Of a stretch of DNA of 64,000 nt, positions 30,305 through 40,733 are shown piece after piece. Position numbers and translations under genes: made by a program. This DNA comes from Burkholderiaceae bacterium (lineage in GTDB: Bacteria; Pseudomonadota; Gammaproteobacteria; Burkholderiales; Burkholderiaceae_C), in NCBI GenBank assembly GCA_026125795.1, contig JAHCKM010000004.1, positions 620,001 through 684,000 of the forward strand, read 5' to 3'. Each line of letters opens with the position of its first letter. The stretch's first letter is position 1. The notes under the pieces are model-generated. The model saw only the letters and a program-made list of their open reading frames with translations. It ran no database searches and was not told the origin of the DNA.

Positions 30305-31831
30305 TCAGGGTTCGGGCAGGCCGCGGCGCAGCTGCATCGCCTCGGCCAGATGCGACGCATCGATGTGCGCCGCGTCGGCCAGGTCGGCGATCGTGCGTGC
30401 CAGCTTGATCACGCGGTGCAGGCTGCGCCCCGACCAGCCCAGGCGCCGCGCGGCGTTCTCGGCGAACTGCCCTGCCGCTGCATCGAGCGCGCAGTGCGTG
30501 TCGATGAGGCGCGGCTCGATGTCGGCGTTGACGCCACCCTGACGCTGCAGCTGCCGCATGCGCGCCGCAGCAACGCGCTGCGCCACCGTGGCCGACGCAT
30601 CGCCGTCGGCCTCCGAAAGCAGCGCCGACGGTGCCGCCGCCTGCACCTCCACCTGCATGTCGATGCGGTCGAGCAGCGGGCCCGAGATCTTCGACTGATA
30701 ACGCGCCACCTGATCCGGGGTGCAGCGACAACGGTGCGGGCTGCCGGACGGTGCACCGAGCCAGCCGCACGGACAGGGATTCATCGCGGCCACGAGTTGG
30801 AAGCGCGCGGGGAACACGGCCTGGCGCGCGGCGCGCGAGATCGTGATACGGCCGCACTCGAGTGGCTCGCGCAATCCTTCGAGGCTGCTGCGGGCGAACT
30901 CCGGCAACTCGTCGAGGAACAGCACGCCGCCGTGCGCCAGCGAGATCTCGCCTGGACGCGGCGGTGATCCGCCGCCGACCAGCGCCACCGCGCTCGCGCT
31001 GTGGTGCGGTGCGCGCACCGGCCGCTGGCCGAACGCGGCCGCATCGAAGCCGCGCGCTCCCAGGCCCAACAACGCGGCGCTCGCCAGCGCCTCGTCTTCA
31101 GTCATCGGCGGCAACAAGCCGGGCAGGCGCTGCGCCAGCATCGACTTGCCGCTGCCCGGTGGACCCAGCATCAGCAGGCTGTGGCCGCCGGCGGCCGCGA
31201 TCTCGAGCGCACGTTTGGCGGCGGATTGGCCTTTCACGTCGCGCAGATCGGGCGCGCCGAGCGCGGGCGCGAGCTCCAGCGGCTCGGCGCGCGGCAACTC
31301 GCCTGGCGCATCACCCGGCGCCATGGCGCGCACCACGTCGAGCAGGTGCGCCGCGGTGCGAACGTCGAGGCCGCGCGCCAGCGCCGCCTCACGGGCGCTC
31401 GCCGCGGGCAGCACCAGTGCACGTTGCGGATGCTCGCGCCGCAAGGCCAGCGCCAGCGCCAACGCGCCGCGCACCGGCCGCAACTCGCCCGCGAGCGACA
31501 GCTCTCCCGCGAACTCATGTCGCGCCAGACGTTGCCCATCGAGCTGGCCGTCGGCGGCCAGGATGCCGAGCGCAATCGGCAGATCGAAGCGGCCGGACTC
31601 CTTGGGCAGGTCGGCGGGCGCCAGGCTCACGGTGATGCGCTTGTTGTGCGGGAACACAAAGCCGCTGTTGGTCAGTGCGGCGCGCACGCGTTCGCGCGCT
31701 TCCTTGACCTCGGTATCGGCCAAGCCGACCAGCGTGAAGCTCGGCAGTCCGTTGGCCAGGTGGACCTCCACCTGGACAGCGGGTGCGTCCAGCCCATCGA
31801 GCGCCCGGCTGGCGATCGTTGCCAACGACAC
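30305..31831 (-). CDS. comM: Mg-chelatase-like ATPase ComM (YifB)
   Basis: A 508-residue AAA+ protein. The N-terminal ChlI-like domain (about 1-180) precedes an ATPase with Walker A GPPGSGKSM (about 215) and Walker B LFLDELPEF, a zinc-like CxC segment (NPCPCGWLG) and the C-terminal lid. ComM is a branch-migration helicase aiding integration during natural transformation. The GTG start has GGGAGGAG upstream. No other competence gene lies in the window. Confidence 0.92.
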   Translation of the reverse strand: MSLATIASRALDGLDAPAVQVEVHLANGLPSFTLVGLADTEVKEARERVRAALTNSGFVFPHNKRITVSLAPADLPKESGRFDLPIALGILAADGQLDGQRLARHEFAGELSLAGELRPVRGALALALALRREHPQRALVLPAASAREAALARGLDVRTAAHLLDVVRAMAPGDAPGELPRAEPLELAPALGAPDLRDVKGQSAAKRALEIAAAGGHSLLMLGPPGSGKSMLAQRLPGLLPPMTEDEALASAALLGLGARGFDAAAFGQRPVRAPHHSASAVALVGGGSPPRPGEISLAHGGVLFLDELPEFARSSLEGLREPLECGRITISRAARQAVFPARFQLVAAMNPCPCGWLGAPSGSPHRCRCTPDQVARYQSKISGPLLDRIDMQVEVQAAAPSALLSEADGDASATVAQRVAAARMRQLQRQGGVNADIEPRLIDTHCALDAAAGQFAENAARRLGWSGRSLHRVIKLARTIADLADAAHIDASHLAEAMQLRRGLPEP

Positions 31832-31892
31832 TTCGGCTCTCCTCCCTGTGGCGATTGTGCGTCAGCGAGCGCTACCAACCGCAAGGGCTGGA

Positions 31893-31921
31893 GCAGATCG
31901 CACCAGCAAGGTGCGATCTGC
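31893..31921. promoter_or_regulatory. NtrC-type enhancer palindrome
   Basis: Perfect 12-bp arms GCAGATCGCACC and GGTGCGATCTGC flank AGCAA. The core CGCACC-N5-GGTGCG is close to the NtrC consensus TGCACC-N5-GGTGCA. It sits about 70 bp upstream of the -24 element at 31975, the usual distance for an enhancer. Confidence 0.7.
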
Positions 31922-31974
31922 ACCGAGCCATGCGATCCATGCCATACAACGGTGCGCCGGTCTGGTGCCGACCA

Positions 31975-31990
31975 TGGCACGGAAGCTGCA
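31975..31990 (+). promoter_or_regulatory. Sigma-54 (-24/-12) promoter of torF-glnK-amtB
   Basis: TGGCAC-GGAAG-CTGCA has GG and GC ten bases apart, the RpoN hallmark. The predicted start near 32001 leaves a short leader with GGAGAGAAGG before the ATG. With the palindrome at 31893-31921 this indicates nitrogen-starvation control through NtrC. Confidence 0.75.
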
Positions 31991-32032
31991 ATCGGCCCAC
32001 CGGCGACTTAGCAACCCAAACGGAGAGAAGGC

Positions 32033-32737
32033 ATGAAGAAACCGGTGCTCGCTGTCTTGACCCTCGCGATGGCTGGCCTGTTCAGCGCTGCGGCCCACGC
32101 CGACGGCCTGACCGCCAACGTGTCGTTGGTCAGCAAGTACAAATACCGCGGGCAGGACCAGGCCGACCCCACGAAAGACGCAGTTCCCGCGCTGCAGGGC
32201 GGCTTCGATTACACGCTCGGCGGCTTCTACATCGGCAACTGGAACTCGGCGGTGGGCTTCGGTCACGGCACCGAGATGGACTTCTACGGCGGCTACAAGG
32301 GCAAGGTATCGGTGCTCGACTACGACGTCGGCGTGCTGCAGTACTACTACCCGGGCAGTGCCGTCAGCGGCCTCAACACAACCGAGGTGTACGGGCAACT
32401 CGGCTGGCAGTTCATCACCGCCAAGTACTCCCTCACGGTGTCGGACGAGTACTTCGCCATTCCGGAAAGCCGCAACACGGGCTACCTCGACATCAGCGCC
32501 AACTACGAGGTGGCCCAGGGCCTGACGTTGAACGCGCATGTCGGGCAGACCTTCTTTCCGAGCGACGCGAAGAATGCAGCCGGTGTCGTCAACTACACCG
32601 ACTACAAGCTCGGCCTGACCTACGACCTGGGCAACGGCTTCAGCGTGTCGGGCGCGGCGGTCGGCGCCAACAAGAAGAACGTCTACGGCGACATCAACAA
32701 GAGCCGCCTCATCCTGGCCCTGAACAAGAGCATGTAA
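32033..32737 (+). CDS. TorF-like outer-membrane porin (TIGR02001 family)
   Basis: A 234-residue barrel. The signal peptide ends AAAHADG, followed by the typical LVSKYKYRGQDQ opening and Gly/Tyr-rich strands. The family is often linked to nitrogen genes in betaproteobacteria. Here it is first in an operon with glnK and amtB behind a sigma-54 promoter. A role in passage of ammonium or other nitrogen solutes across the outer membrane is inferred from that context. Confidence 0.82.
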   Translation: MKKPVLAVLTLAMAGLFSAAAHADGLTANVSLVSKYKYRGQDQADPTKDAVPALQGGFDYTLGGFYIGNWNSAVGFGHGTEMDFYGGYKGKVSVLDYDVGVLQYYYPGSAVSGLNTTEVYGQLGWQFITAKYSLTVSDEYFAIPESRNTGYLDISANYEVAQGLTLNAHVGQTFFPSDAKNAAGVVNYTDYKLGLTYDLGNGFSVSGAAVGANKKNVYGDINKSRLILALNKSM

Positions 32738-33136
<399 letters not shown>

Positions 33137-33167
33137 GTCCTACCCCGAACACACGAAGACCTTCAAC

Positions 33168-34661
33168 ATGAGAAAGCTCATCGCTTCCATAACGCTCGGC
33201 CTGGCCTTGCTGGGTCTGGCGGACGCGTCGTTGGCGCAAGCCACCGCGGCCTCGGCACCGGCCGCCGACGCGCCGGCCGCCGCCGCCTCGGCGCCTGCCG
33301 ACGCGGCATCGGCACCCGCAGCCGCTCCGGCGCCGGTGGCCAACAAGGGCGACACGGCGTGGATGATCGTCGCCACGCTGCTTGTCATCATGATGACCGT
33401 GCCTGGCCTGGCGCTGTTCTACGGCGGCCTCGTGCGCAGCAAGAACATGCTGTCGGTGCTGATGCAGGTGATGGTCACGTTCTCGCTGATCGTCGTGCTG
33501 TGGGCCATCTACGGCTACAGCCTGGCGTTCACCGAGGGCAACGCCTACTTCGGCGGCTTCGACCGGCTGTTCCTCAAAGGCATCTTCAACCCGGCCGACG
33601 GCACGTTCGCGATGGGGGCGACCTTCAGCAAGGGCGTCTACATCCCCGAGCTGCTGTTCGCCGCGTTCCAGGCCACGTTTGCCGGCATCACCTGCTGCCT
33701 GATCGTCGGCGCCTTCGCCGAGCGCATCAAGTTCTCGGCGGTGCTGCTGTTCATGGTGCTGTGGTTCACGTTTGCCTATGCGCCCATTGCGCACATGGTG
33801 TGGTACTGGATGGGTCCGGATGCCTACACCGGCGCAGACGTGGTCGACGCGATGAACGCCAAGGCCGGGCTGCTCTGGCAGTGGGGTGCGCTGGACTTCG
33901 CCGGCGGCACGGTGGTGCACATCAACGCGGCGGTGGCCGGCCTGGTGGGCGCCTTCATGGTCGGCAAGCGCGTCGGCTACGGCAAGGAAGCGTTCATGCC
34001 GCACAGCCTCCCGCTGACGATGGTCGGCGCCGCGATGCTGTGGGTGGGCTGGTTCGGCTTCAACGCGGGCTCGGCGCTCGAAGCGGGCAACTCCGCGGTG
34101 CTGGCGTTCATGAACACCTTCACCGCCACGTCGGCCGCCGTGCTGGCCTGGTGCGTCGGCGAAACGCTGATGCGTGGCAAGGCCTCGATGCTCGGTGCGG
34201 CCTCCGGCGCTGTGGCCGGCCTGGTGGCGATCACGCCGGCGGCCGGCAACGTCGGCCTGATGGGGGCCATCATCATCGGCGCGGTGGCCGGCTTCGCCTG
34301 CCTGTGGGGCGTCAACGGGCTGAAGAAGATGCTCGGTGCCGACGACTCGCTCGACGTGTTCGGCGTGCACGGCATCGGCGGCATCGTCGGAGCGCTGCTG
34401 ACCGGCGTGTTCAACACGCAGTCGCTTGGCGGCCCCGGCCTGGTGACCGACTGGGTCACCGCGACGGTCGGCTCCAACGGCATCGGCGCGCAAGTGTGGA
34501 TCCAGCTCAAGGCGGTGCTGCTGACCATCGTGTGGTCCGGTGTCGTCGCCGCCATCGCCTACAAGATCGTCGACCTGGTGATCGGCCTGCGGGTCAGCGA
34601 GGAAGAGGAACGCGAGGGACTGGACATCTCGTCGCACGGCGAAACCGCCTACAGCAAATAA
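33168..34661 (+). CDS. amtB: Ammonium transporter AmtB
   Basis: The 497-residue protein has a signal peptide and an unusual Ala/Pro/Ser-rich stretch (about residues 25-58). Eleven transmembrane helices follow, with the twin pore histidines in GGTVVHINAAVAG and FGVHGIGGIVGA. It conducts ammonium/ammonia into the cell and is gated by GlnK, encoded 31 bp upstream. A rho-independent terminator ends the operon. The low-complexity periplasmic N-terminus is common in betaproteobacterial AmtB but of unknown use. Confidence 0.97.
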   Translation: MRKLIASITLGLALLGLADASLAQATAASAPAADAPAAAASAPADAASAPAAAPAPVANKGDTAWMIVATLLVIMMTVPGLALFYGGLVRSKNMLSVLMQVMVTFSLIVVLWAIYGYSLAFTEGNAYFGGFDRLFLKGIFNPADGTFAMGATFSKGVYIPELLFAAFQATFAGITCCLIVGAFAERIKFSAVLLFMVLWFTFAYAPIAHMVWYWMGPDAYTGADVVDAMNAKAGLLWQWGALDFAGGTVVHINAAVAGLVGAFMVGKRVGYGKEAFMPHSLPLTMVGAAMLWVGWFGFNAGSALEAGNSAVLAFMNTFTATSAAVLAWCVGETLMRGKASMLGAASGAVAGLVAITPAAGNVGLMGAIIIGAVAGFACLWGVNGLKKMLGADDSLDVFGVHGIGGIVGALLTGVFNTQSLGGPGLVTDWVTATVGSNGIGAQVWIQLKAVLLTIVWSGVVAAIAYKIVDLVIGLRVSEEEEREGLDISSHGETAYSK

Positions 34662-34683
34662 CGAGAACGGACACAGCGAGCTT

Positions 34684-34711
34684 GGGGCCGCCTGTAAGGC
34701 GGCCCTTTTTT
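34684..34711 (+). terminator. Rho-independent terminator after amtB
   Basis: GGGCCGCC-TGTAA-GGCGGCCC, a perfect 8-bp stem with a 5-base loop, followed directly by six T residues. Confidence 0.92.
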
Positions 34712-34814
34712 CTGTGCGTCATCCAGCGGCCTTTTGCCTCTGGTTGGCGGCACGGCAGGTGGCGCAGAACGGCAGCGGGCGCACCGAACCGGGAGCCGCC
34801 GCTCGGTGCCGGCC

Positions 34815-34820
34815 TAGAAT
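34815..34820 (+). promoter_or_regulatory. -10 element of gshA
   Basis: TAGAAT 30 bp upstream of the gshA ATG, in the gap after the amtB terminator. No clear -35 is visible. Confidence 0.45.
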
Positions 34821-34850
34821 TGCAGCGCGTCAGCCCCCACCTTTGCCGGC

Positions 34851-36146
34851 ATGGTCCCGCATCTCGTCACCGCTCTCACCGGCCCGATCAACGAGCTCGA
34901 GCAGCGCATCCTCGAATCGATGCCGGCCATCGAGCGCTGGTTTCGCCTCGAGTGGATGGAGCACACGCCGCCGTTTTATTGTTCGGTGGACATCCGCAAC
35001 GCCGGCTTCAAGCTGGCCCCGGTCGACACCAATCTGTTCCCCGGCGGCTTCAACAACCTGACGCCCGAAATGCTGCCGCTGGCGGTGCAGGCGGCCATGG
35101 CGGCGATCGAAAAGATCTGTCCCGAAGCAAAGAACCTGCTGTTGATTCCCGAGCGCCACACGCGCAACGCGTTCTACCTGATGAGCGTGCAGCGCCTGAT
35201 GCGGGTGTTCCACCAGGCCGGCCTGAACGTGCGCCTGGGCACGCTCGACGACGAGATCCGCGAGCCCACGCGTCTGCCGCTGCCCGACGGCACCGAGCTC
35301 ACGCTCGAGCCGCTGCGGCGCGTGCGCGGCCGGCTCGGGCTGAAGGATTTCGATCCCTGCACCATCTTGCTCAACAACGACCTGTCGGCCGGGGTTCCCA
35401 AGGTGCTGCAGAACCTGCACGAGCAATACCTGCTGCCGCCGCTGCACGCCGGCTGGTCGGTGCGGCGCAAGAGCCGGCACTTCCAGAGCTACGAAGAAGT
35501 GGCCAAGAAGTTTGCCAAGTTGCTCGGCATGGACCCGTGGCTGATCAATCCGATGCACGCGCATTGCGGCAAGGTGGACTTCACGGCCAGCGAAGGACTC
35601 GACTGCGTGCGCGCCAACGTCGAGGCGATGCTCACCAAGATTCGCCGCAAGTACAAGGAATACGGCATCAACGAGAAGCCGTTCGTCGTCGTCAAGGCCG
35701 ACAACGGCACCTACGGCATGGGCATCATGACCGTGCGCGACCTCAAGGACCTCGAGGAGCCGAGCCGCCGCACGCGCAACAAGATGAGCGTGGTGAAGGA
35801 GGGCCTGCCGGTCACCGAAGTGATCATCCAGGAGGGCGTGCCCACCTACGAGCGCATGAACGACGCGGTGGCCGAGCCGGTGGTCTACATGATCGACCGC
35901 TATGTGGTCGGCGGCTTCTATCGCGTGCATGCCGAACGCGGCGTCGACGAGAACCTGAACGCGCCGGGATCGAGCTTCGCGCCGCTGGCCTTCGCCGACA
36001 GCCATCACCTGCCGCGCATGGGGGAGAAGCCTGGCGTCAGCGCACCGAACCGCTTCTACATGTACGGCGTGATCGGGCGCCTGGCCATGCTGGCGGCCAG
36101 CTACGAACTCGAGGCGACCGACCCCGAGGCCGAGGTCTACGCATAG
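34851..36146 (+). CDS. gshA: Glutamate-cysteine ligase (proteobacterial GshA type)
   Basis: The 431-residue protein matches the TIGR02049-type glutamate-cysteine ligase, unrelated in sequence to E. coli GshA. Segments include PPFYCSVDIRNAGFKLAPVD, LFPGGFNNL, and an ATP-grasp-like FVVVKADNGTYGMGIMTV. It forms gamma-glutamylcysteine, the first step of glutathione synthesis; GshB is encoded at 38175 beyond kup. It probably starts a gshA-kup-gshB transcription unit. Confidence 0.92.
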   Translation: MVPHLVTALTGPINELEQRILESMPAIERWFRLEWMEHTPPFYCSVDIRNAGFKLAPVDTNLFPGGFNNLTPEMLPLAVQAAMAAIEKICPEAKNLLLIPERHTRNAFYLMSVQRLMRVFHQAGLNVRLGTLDDEIREPTRLPLPDGTELTLEPLRRVRGRLGLKDFDPCTILLNNDLSAGVPKVLQNLHEQYLLPPLHAGWSVRRKSRHFQSYEEVAKKFAKLLGMDPWLINPMHAHCGKVDFTASEGLDCVRANVEAMLTKIRRKYKEYGINEKPFVVVKADNGTYGMGIMTVRDLKDLEEPSRRTRNKMSVVKEGLPVTEVIIQEGVPTYERMNDAVAEPVVYMIDRYVVGGFYRVHAERGVDENLNAPGSSFAPLAFADSHHLPRMGEKPGVSAPNRFYMYGVIGRLAMLAASYELEATDPEAEVYA

Positions 36147-36236
36147 CCCGAGGCGCGATGGACGCTCGGGCGTCCTGGCCGGGCGCACAATAGCCGCTTT
36201 GTTTCGAAGGCCCGCGGCGAAACGGGTCGTTCCTCA

Positions 36237-38120
36237 GTGGCCCCTCCGGCAGAGAAACCCGCCCCCGGTGTCGTCGCTGCGCTGACGCTCGGCGCCCTCG
36301 GCGTGGTCTACGGCGACATCGGCACCAGCCCGCTGTATGCGCTGAAGGAGGTGTTCCACGGCGGGCACGTGGCGGTCACCCGCGAGAACGTGCTCGGCGT
36401 GTTGTCGCTGATCTTCTGGACGATCACCGTGATCGTCTCGCTGAAGTACGTGCTGCTGATCCTGCGCGCCGACAACAACGGCGAGGGCGGCTTGATCGCG
36501 ATGCTGGCGCTGGCGACCACGGCGGTGAAAGACCGTCCGCCGCTGCGGCGGGCGCTGATGGTGGTGGGGTTGTTCGGCACGGCGGTCTTCTACGGCGACG
36601 GCGTGATCACGCCGGCGATCTCGGTGCTGTCGGCGATCGAAGGGCTGCGCGTCGCCGCGCCGGCGCTCGAACACTGGGTGATCCCGCTGACGCTGATCGT
36701 GCTGACGCTGCTGTTCGCGGTGCAACGCTACGGCACCGGCGGCATCGGCAAGACCTTTGGCCCGATCACGCTGGTGTGGTTCATCGCGCTGGTCGCGCTC
36801 GGGCTGCCACACATCGTCGCGCAGCCGTCGGTGCTGGCTGCGCTCAATCCGATGCACGCGATCGAATTCGCCGTCAGCTATCCGCTGGTGACCTTCATCG
36901 CCCTCGGCGCGGTGGTGCTGGTGGTCACCGGCGGCGAGGCGCTCTACGCCGACCTCGGCCACTTCGGCAAGCTGCCGATCCGCATCGCCTGGTACGGCCT
37001 CGTGATGCCGGCGCTGGTGATCAACTACTTCGGCCAGGGCGCGATGCTGTTGGGCGATGCGCAGGCCATCGAGAACCCGTTCTACCTGATGGCGCCGCGC
37101 TGGGCCCAACTGCCGCTGGTGGCGCTGGCCACTGCGGCCACCGTGATCGCGTCGCAAGCGCTCATCACCGCGGCGTTCTCGGTCACCAAGCAGGCGATCC
37201 AGCTCGGCCTGTTGCCGCGCATGAACATCCTGCACACCTCGGTGCGCGACACCGGCCAGATCTACGTGCCGTTCGTCAACTGGAGCCTGTTCGTCTTCAT
37301 CGTGCTGGCGGTGATGCTGTTCAAGTCATCGTCCAACCTGGCGGCCGCCTACGGCATCGCGGTGACGCTGGACATGTCCATCACCACCGTGATGACGTTT
37401 TTCGTCATCCGCTACGGCTGGCGCTATCCGTTGGCGCTGTGTGTTGCCGCGACCGGCTTCTTCTTCGTGGTCGACATCACGTTCTTCCTGTCCAACATGC
37501 TCAAGCTTGCTTCGGGCGGCTGGTTCCCGCTGCTCATCGGCGGCGGCATGTTCACGCTGATGCTCACCTGGAAGCAGGGGCGCAAGCTGGTCAGCGATCG
37601 GCTGCACGACGACGCGATCGAGCTGAAGGGCTTTCTCGACGCGGTGTTTGTCAGTCCGCCGACGCGGGTGCCGGGCACCGCGGTGTTTCTGGTGGCCGAG
37701 TCGGGCCTGACGCCCAACGCGCTGATGCACAACCTCAAGCACAACAAGGTACTGCACGAGCACAACCTGTTCGTGACCGTGAAGCACCACGAGGTGCCGT
37801 GGATCGGATTCGACCGGCGTGTCAGCCTGGAGGCGCTGGGCCACGATTGTTGGCAGGTGACGCTGAACTTCGGCTTCAAGAACGACCCCGACGTGCCCGA
37901 GGCGCTGCAGTTGCTGGCCGACCGCGGCATTCCGCTGCCCGACATGGACACCAGCTACTTCCTCAGCCGTGACATCGTGATGCCCTCGCTCGGCAAGGGC
38001 ATGGCGCTGTGGCGCGAGAAGCTGTTTGCCAGCATGCATCGCAACGCGGCGGCCGCAGCCGACTTCCTGAACCTGCCCAACAACCGCGTGGTCGAGCTCG
38101 GCGCCAAGGTCGAGATTTAG
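36237..38120 (+). CDS. kup: Kup-family potassium transporter
   Basis: The 627-residue protein has about twelve membrane helices (about 15-450), opening [20 protein letters not shown], the family signature. A cytoplasmic C-terminal domain follows. It imports K+ with H+. It begins with GTG, 90 bp after gshA, and is followed by gshB. Insertion of a K+ transporter between the two glutathione genes may reflect coupling of K+ and glutathione pools. Confidence 0.96.
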   Translation: MAPPAEKPAPGVVAALTLGALGVVYGDIGTSPLYALKEVFHGGHVAVTRENVLGVLSLIFWTITVIVSLKYVLLILRADNNGEGGLIAMLALATTAVKDRPPLRRALMVVGLFGTAVFYGDGVITPAISVLSAIEGLRVAAPALEHWVIPLTLIVLTLLFAVQRYGTGGIGKTFGPITLVWFIALVALGLPHIVAQPSVLAALNPMHAIEFAVSYPLVTFIALGAVVLVVTGGEALYADLGHFGKLPIRIAWYGLVMPALVINYFGQGAMLLGDAQAIENPFYLMAPRWAQLPLVALATAATVIASQALITAAFSVTKQAIQLGLLPRMNILHTSVRDTGQIYVPFVNWSLFVFIVLAVMLFKSSSNLAAAYGIAVTLDMSITTVMTFFVIRYGWRYPLALCVAATGFFFVVDITFFLSNMLKLASGGWFPLLIGGGMFTLMLTWKQGRKLVSDRLHDDAIELKGFLDAVFVSPPTRVPGTAVFLVAESGLTPNALMHNLKHNKVLHEHNLFVTVKHHEVPWIGFDRRVSLEALGHDCWQVTLNFGFKNDPDVPEALQLLADRGIPLPDMDTSYFLSRDIVMPSLGKGMALWREKLFASMHRNAAAAADFLNLPNNRVVELGAKVEI

Positions 38121-38174
38121 CGTGCCGACCCTCGTGCAGCCCAGGTATGCGCGCTTGACCGACAATCGCGCGCC

Positions 38175-39125
38175 ATGAGCCTCCTGTTCGTAGCCGATCC
38201 GCTCGAAGCGTTCAAGATCTACAAGGACACCACCTTCGCGATGATGCGCGAGGCGGCGCGGCGCGGCCACGAGCTGTGGGTCTGCGAGGCCGGCGATCTG
38301 GTCTGGCGCAAGGGCGCACGCGTCGTGGCGCGCCGCGCGCGCGCGATCACGCTCACCGGCGAGGCCGAGCGTTGGTTCGATGTGGTGGCCGAGCGCGAGC
38401 TCGCGCTGGCCGATGCCCGGGCCGTGCTGATGCGCAAGGATCCTCCGTTCGACAGCGAGTACTTCTACGCCACGCACCTGCTGCAGCAGGCAGAGCGAGA
38501 GGGCGCGCGGGTGTTCAACAAGCCGGCTGCGCTGCGCGACCATCCGGAGAAGCTGGCGATCCTGGAATTCCCGCAGTGGATTCCCCCGACGCTGGTCACG
38601 CGCAGCGAGCAAGCGGTGCGCGCCTTTCACGCCGAGCACCGCGACATCATCGTCAAGCCGCTGGATGGCATGGGCGGCATGGGCATCTTCCGCGTCGGGC
38701 CCGACGGCATGAACCTCGGTGCGATCGTCGAGACCATCGGCAACCACGGCGCCACCACGGTGATGGTGCAGCGCTTCCTGCCCGAGATCGTGCATGGCGA
38801 CAAGCGCGTGCTGCTGATCGATGGCGAGGCGGTGCCCTATTGCCTGGCACGCATCCCGCAAGGCAGCGAGGTGCGCGGCAATCTCGCGGTCGGGGGCAAG
38901 GGCGTGGCGCAGGCCCTGTCGGAAGGTGACCGCAAGATCGCGGCCGCGATCGGCCCGGTGCTGCGCGAACGTGGGCTGCTGCTGGTGGGCATTGATGTGA
39001 TCGGCGACATGCTGACCGAGATCAACGTCACCAGCCCCACCTGCTTTCAGGAGATCGCGCAACAGACCGGCTTCGACGTGGCGCGCGTGTTCGTCGACGC
39101 GCTCGAGCGCGCGCTGGCGGCGTGA
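38175..39125 (+). CDS. gshB: Glutathione synthetase
   Basis: A 316-residue ATP-grasp enzyme with FVADPLEAFKIYKDTTFAMM at the start, KPLDGMGGMGIFRVGPDGMN as the ATP loop and EINVTSPTCFQEI near the C-terminus. It joins glycine to gamma-glutamylcysteine. A GACAAT hexamer lies eight bases before the ATG with no Shine-Dalgarno, so a nearly leaderless transcript is possible. Its stop overlaps the next gene's GTG start. Confidence 0.96.
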   Translation: MSLLFVADPLEAFKIYKDTTFAMMREAARRGHELWVCEAGDLVWRKGARVVARRARAITLTGEAERWFDVVAERELALADARAVLMRKDPPFDSEYFYATHLLQQAEREGARVFNKPAALRDHPEKLAILEFPQWIPPTLVTRSEQAVRAFHAEHRDIIVKPLDGMGGMGIFRVGPDGMNLGAIVETIGNHGATTVMVQRFLPEIVHGDKRVLLIDGEAVPYCLARIPQGSEVRGNLAVGGKGVAQALSEGDRKIAAAIGPVLRERGLLLVGIDVIGDMLTEINVTSPTCFQEIAQQTGFDVARVFVDALERALAA

Positions 39126-39748
39126 CCGGCGCGGTGGCGATGCCGCGCGCGTGGCAAGGCGACGCCTTTTCCGCCGCGCTCGAAACCGTGCTGCACACGC
39201 CGCGCCTGCGCCTGGAGCCGCAGCGGCCCGAACACGCAGACGCGCTGTTTTCGCTGCTCGGCGATGCGCGGCTGTACACGCACATCCCGCAGGAGCCGCC
39301 GCCGTCGCTCGATGTCCTGCGCGAGCGGCTCGCGCTGTTGAGCACGCGGCGTTCGCCGCAGGGCGACGAGCTGTGGCTGAACTGGGTCGTGCGTGACGCG
39401 CGCGAGGGCGCACTGCTCGGCCGCGTGCAGGCCACGGTGCGCGCCGATGCGCCGTGTTATCTGGCGTACGAGGTGTTCCCGGCGCATTGGCGGCGTGGCA
39501 TCGCCACCGAAGCTTGTCGGCGCGCGATGCACTGGCTGATCGACGAACTGCAGGTGGAACAGTTCACCGCCGAGGTCGATTCGCTCAACACCGCATCGCT
39601 GCGTCTGCTGCAGCGGCTCGGCTTTCGGCGTGTGTCACTGCGCGCCAACGCCGATCGCTTCAAGGGCCGCGCCAGCGACGAATGGATGCTGCGCCTGGAC
39701 GCCGCCGACTTCGTGCGCGGGTGCGTCGCATCGCCCGCCAGCCGATGA
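39122..39748 (+). CDS. GNAT-family N-acetyltransferase
   Basis: A 208-residue RimJ/RimL-type acetyltransferase. The acetyl-CoA loop is seen in FPAHWRRGIATEACRRAMHW, followed by TASLRLLQRLGFRRVS. The substrate is unknown. It starts with GTG overlapping the gshB stop (GTGA), and its own stop overlaps the EamA start (ATGA), so the three genes are translationally coupled. Confidence 0.87.
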   Translation: MTGAVAMPRAWQGDAFSAALETVLHTPRLRLEPQRPEHADALFSLLGDARLYTHIPQEPPPSLDVLRERLALLSTRRSPQGDELWLNWVVRDAREGALLGRVQATVRADAPCYLAYEVFPAHWRRGIATEACRRAMHWLIDELQVEQFTAEVDSLNTASLRLLQRLGFRRVSLRANADRFKGRASDEWMLRLDAADFVRGCVASPASR

Positions 39749-40629
39749 CGCAGCGCATCCCGCCGCGCGCCCTCGTGCTGCTGCCGATCCTGTGGCTGGT
39801 GTGGGGCACCAACTGGCCGCTGTTTCCGCTGGCCACGCGCGAGGTGTCGGTGTGGACCTTTCGCGCCGTGTCGGTGCTGTTCGCCGGCGCGGCCCTGCTG
39901 TTGGCAGCGCGCGTGATGGGCCAGCCGCTCGCGATCCCGCGCAGGCACTGGCGCACGATCACCGTGGCGACCTTCTTCTACCTCGTGGTGTGGAACATCG
40001 CGAGCACCTACTCGGCGCTGATGATCCCGTCGGGGCAATCGGCCGTGCTCGGTTTCACGATGCCGCTGTGGTCGGCGTTGATCGCCTGGGCGGTGCTGGG
40101 CGAGCGCCTGAGCCGTCGCCTCGTGCTGGCCATCGTGTTGGGCGCGCTTGCCGTCACGCTGCTGATGTGGAAGAGCTTTGCCGCGTATGCGCAGGCGCCG
40201 CTTGGCCTCGTGCTGGGGCTCACGGCCGGAATCGGCTGGGCCGTCGGCACGCTGATCCTGCAGCGCGGCCGCGTGCAGGTGCCGGCCACCGTGCTCACCG
40301 GCTGGCAGCTGCTGATCACCGCCGTGCCGATCGGCATCGGCGCGCTGGTGTTCGGCGACCACCAGTGGTTCATGCCGTCGTGGACCTCGATCGGATTGAT
40401 CGCCTACATCACGCTGGTGCCGATGTGCATCGGCAACCTGTGCTGGTTCTCGATCGTCGGCCTTTTGCCCGCGCACGTCGCCGGGTTGTCGTCGATCCTG
40501 GTGCCGGTGGTGGCGATGGTGTCGGGCGCGCTGATGCACGGCGAGCCGCTCGGCCCGGTGCAGTGGCTGGCGATGTTGTGTTCGGCGGCGGCGATGTGGC
40601 TGGCGTTGTTCAGGCCAAGCCAGGCCTGA
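39745..40629 (+). CDS. EamA/DMT-family transporter
   Basis: A 294-residue protein with ten membrane helices in two EamA halves, opening LLPILWLVWGTNWPLFPL. The ATG overlaps the GNAT stop. The substrate is unknown; export of a metabolite or acetylated product is possible from the coupling. Confidence 0.86.
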   Translation: MTQRIPPRALVLLPILWLVWGTNWPLFPLATREVSVWTFRAVSVLFAGAALLLAARVMGQPLAIPRRHWRTITVATFFYLVVWNIASTYSALMIPSGQSAVLGFTMPLWSALIAWAVLGERLSRRLVLAIVLGALAVTLLMWKSFAAYAQAPLGLVLGLTAGIGWAVGTLILQRGRVQVPATVLTGWQLLITAVPIGIGALVFGDHQWFMPSWTSIGLIAYITLVPMCIGNLCWFSIVGLLPAHVAGLSSILVPVVAMVSGALMHGEPLGPVQWLAMLCSAAAMWLALFRPSQA

Positions 40630-40683
40630 GCGGTGTTCGCCGCTCACACGGCCGGCGCCAGGCGCCCCAAGCCGGCCGCGTGC

Positions 40684-40730
40684 CGGCCGCGCCCCCTCGG
40701 AGGGCCGAACGAAGTGAGCGTGGGGGCTAA
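40684..40730 (-). repeat. Dispersed intergenic repeat, copy D
   Basis: On the minus strand it reads GCCCCCACGCTCACTTCGTT and then CCGAGGGGGCGCG, matching the first half of copies A and B. It lies between convergent genes, just past the stop of the gene at 40734. Confidence 0.6.
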
Positions 40731-40733
40731 CGG

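Noticed and set aside
37326-39413. Antisense open frame of about 700 codons across kup and gshB
   Set aside because: It is a shadow frame in GC-rich coding DNA; both sense genes are firmly identified.
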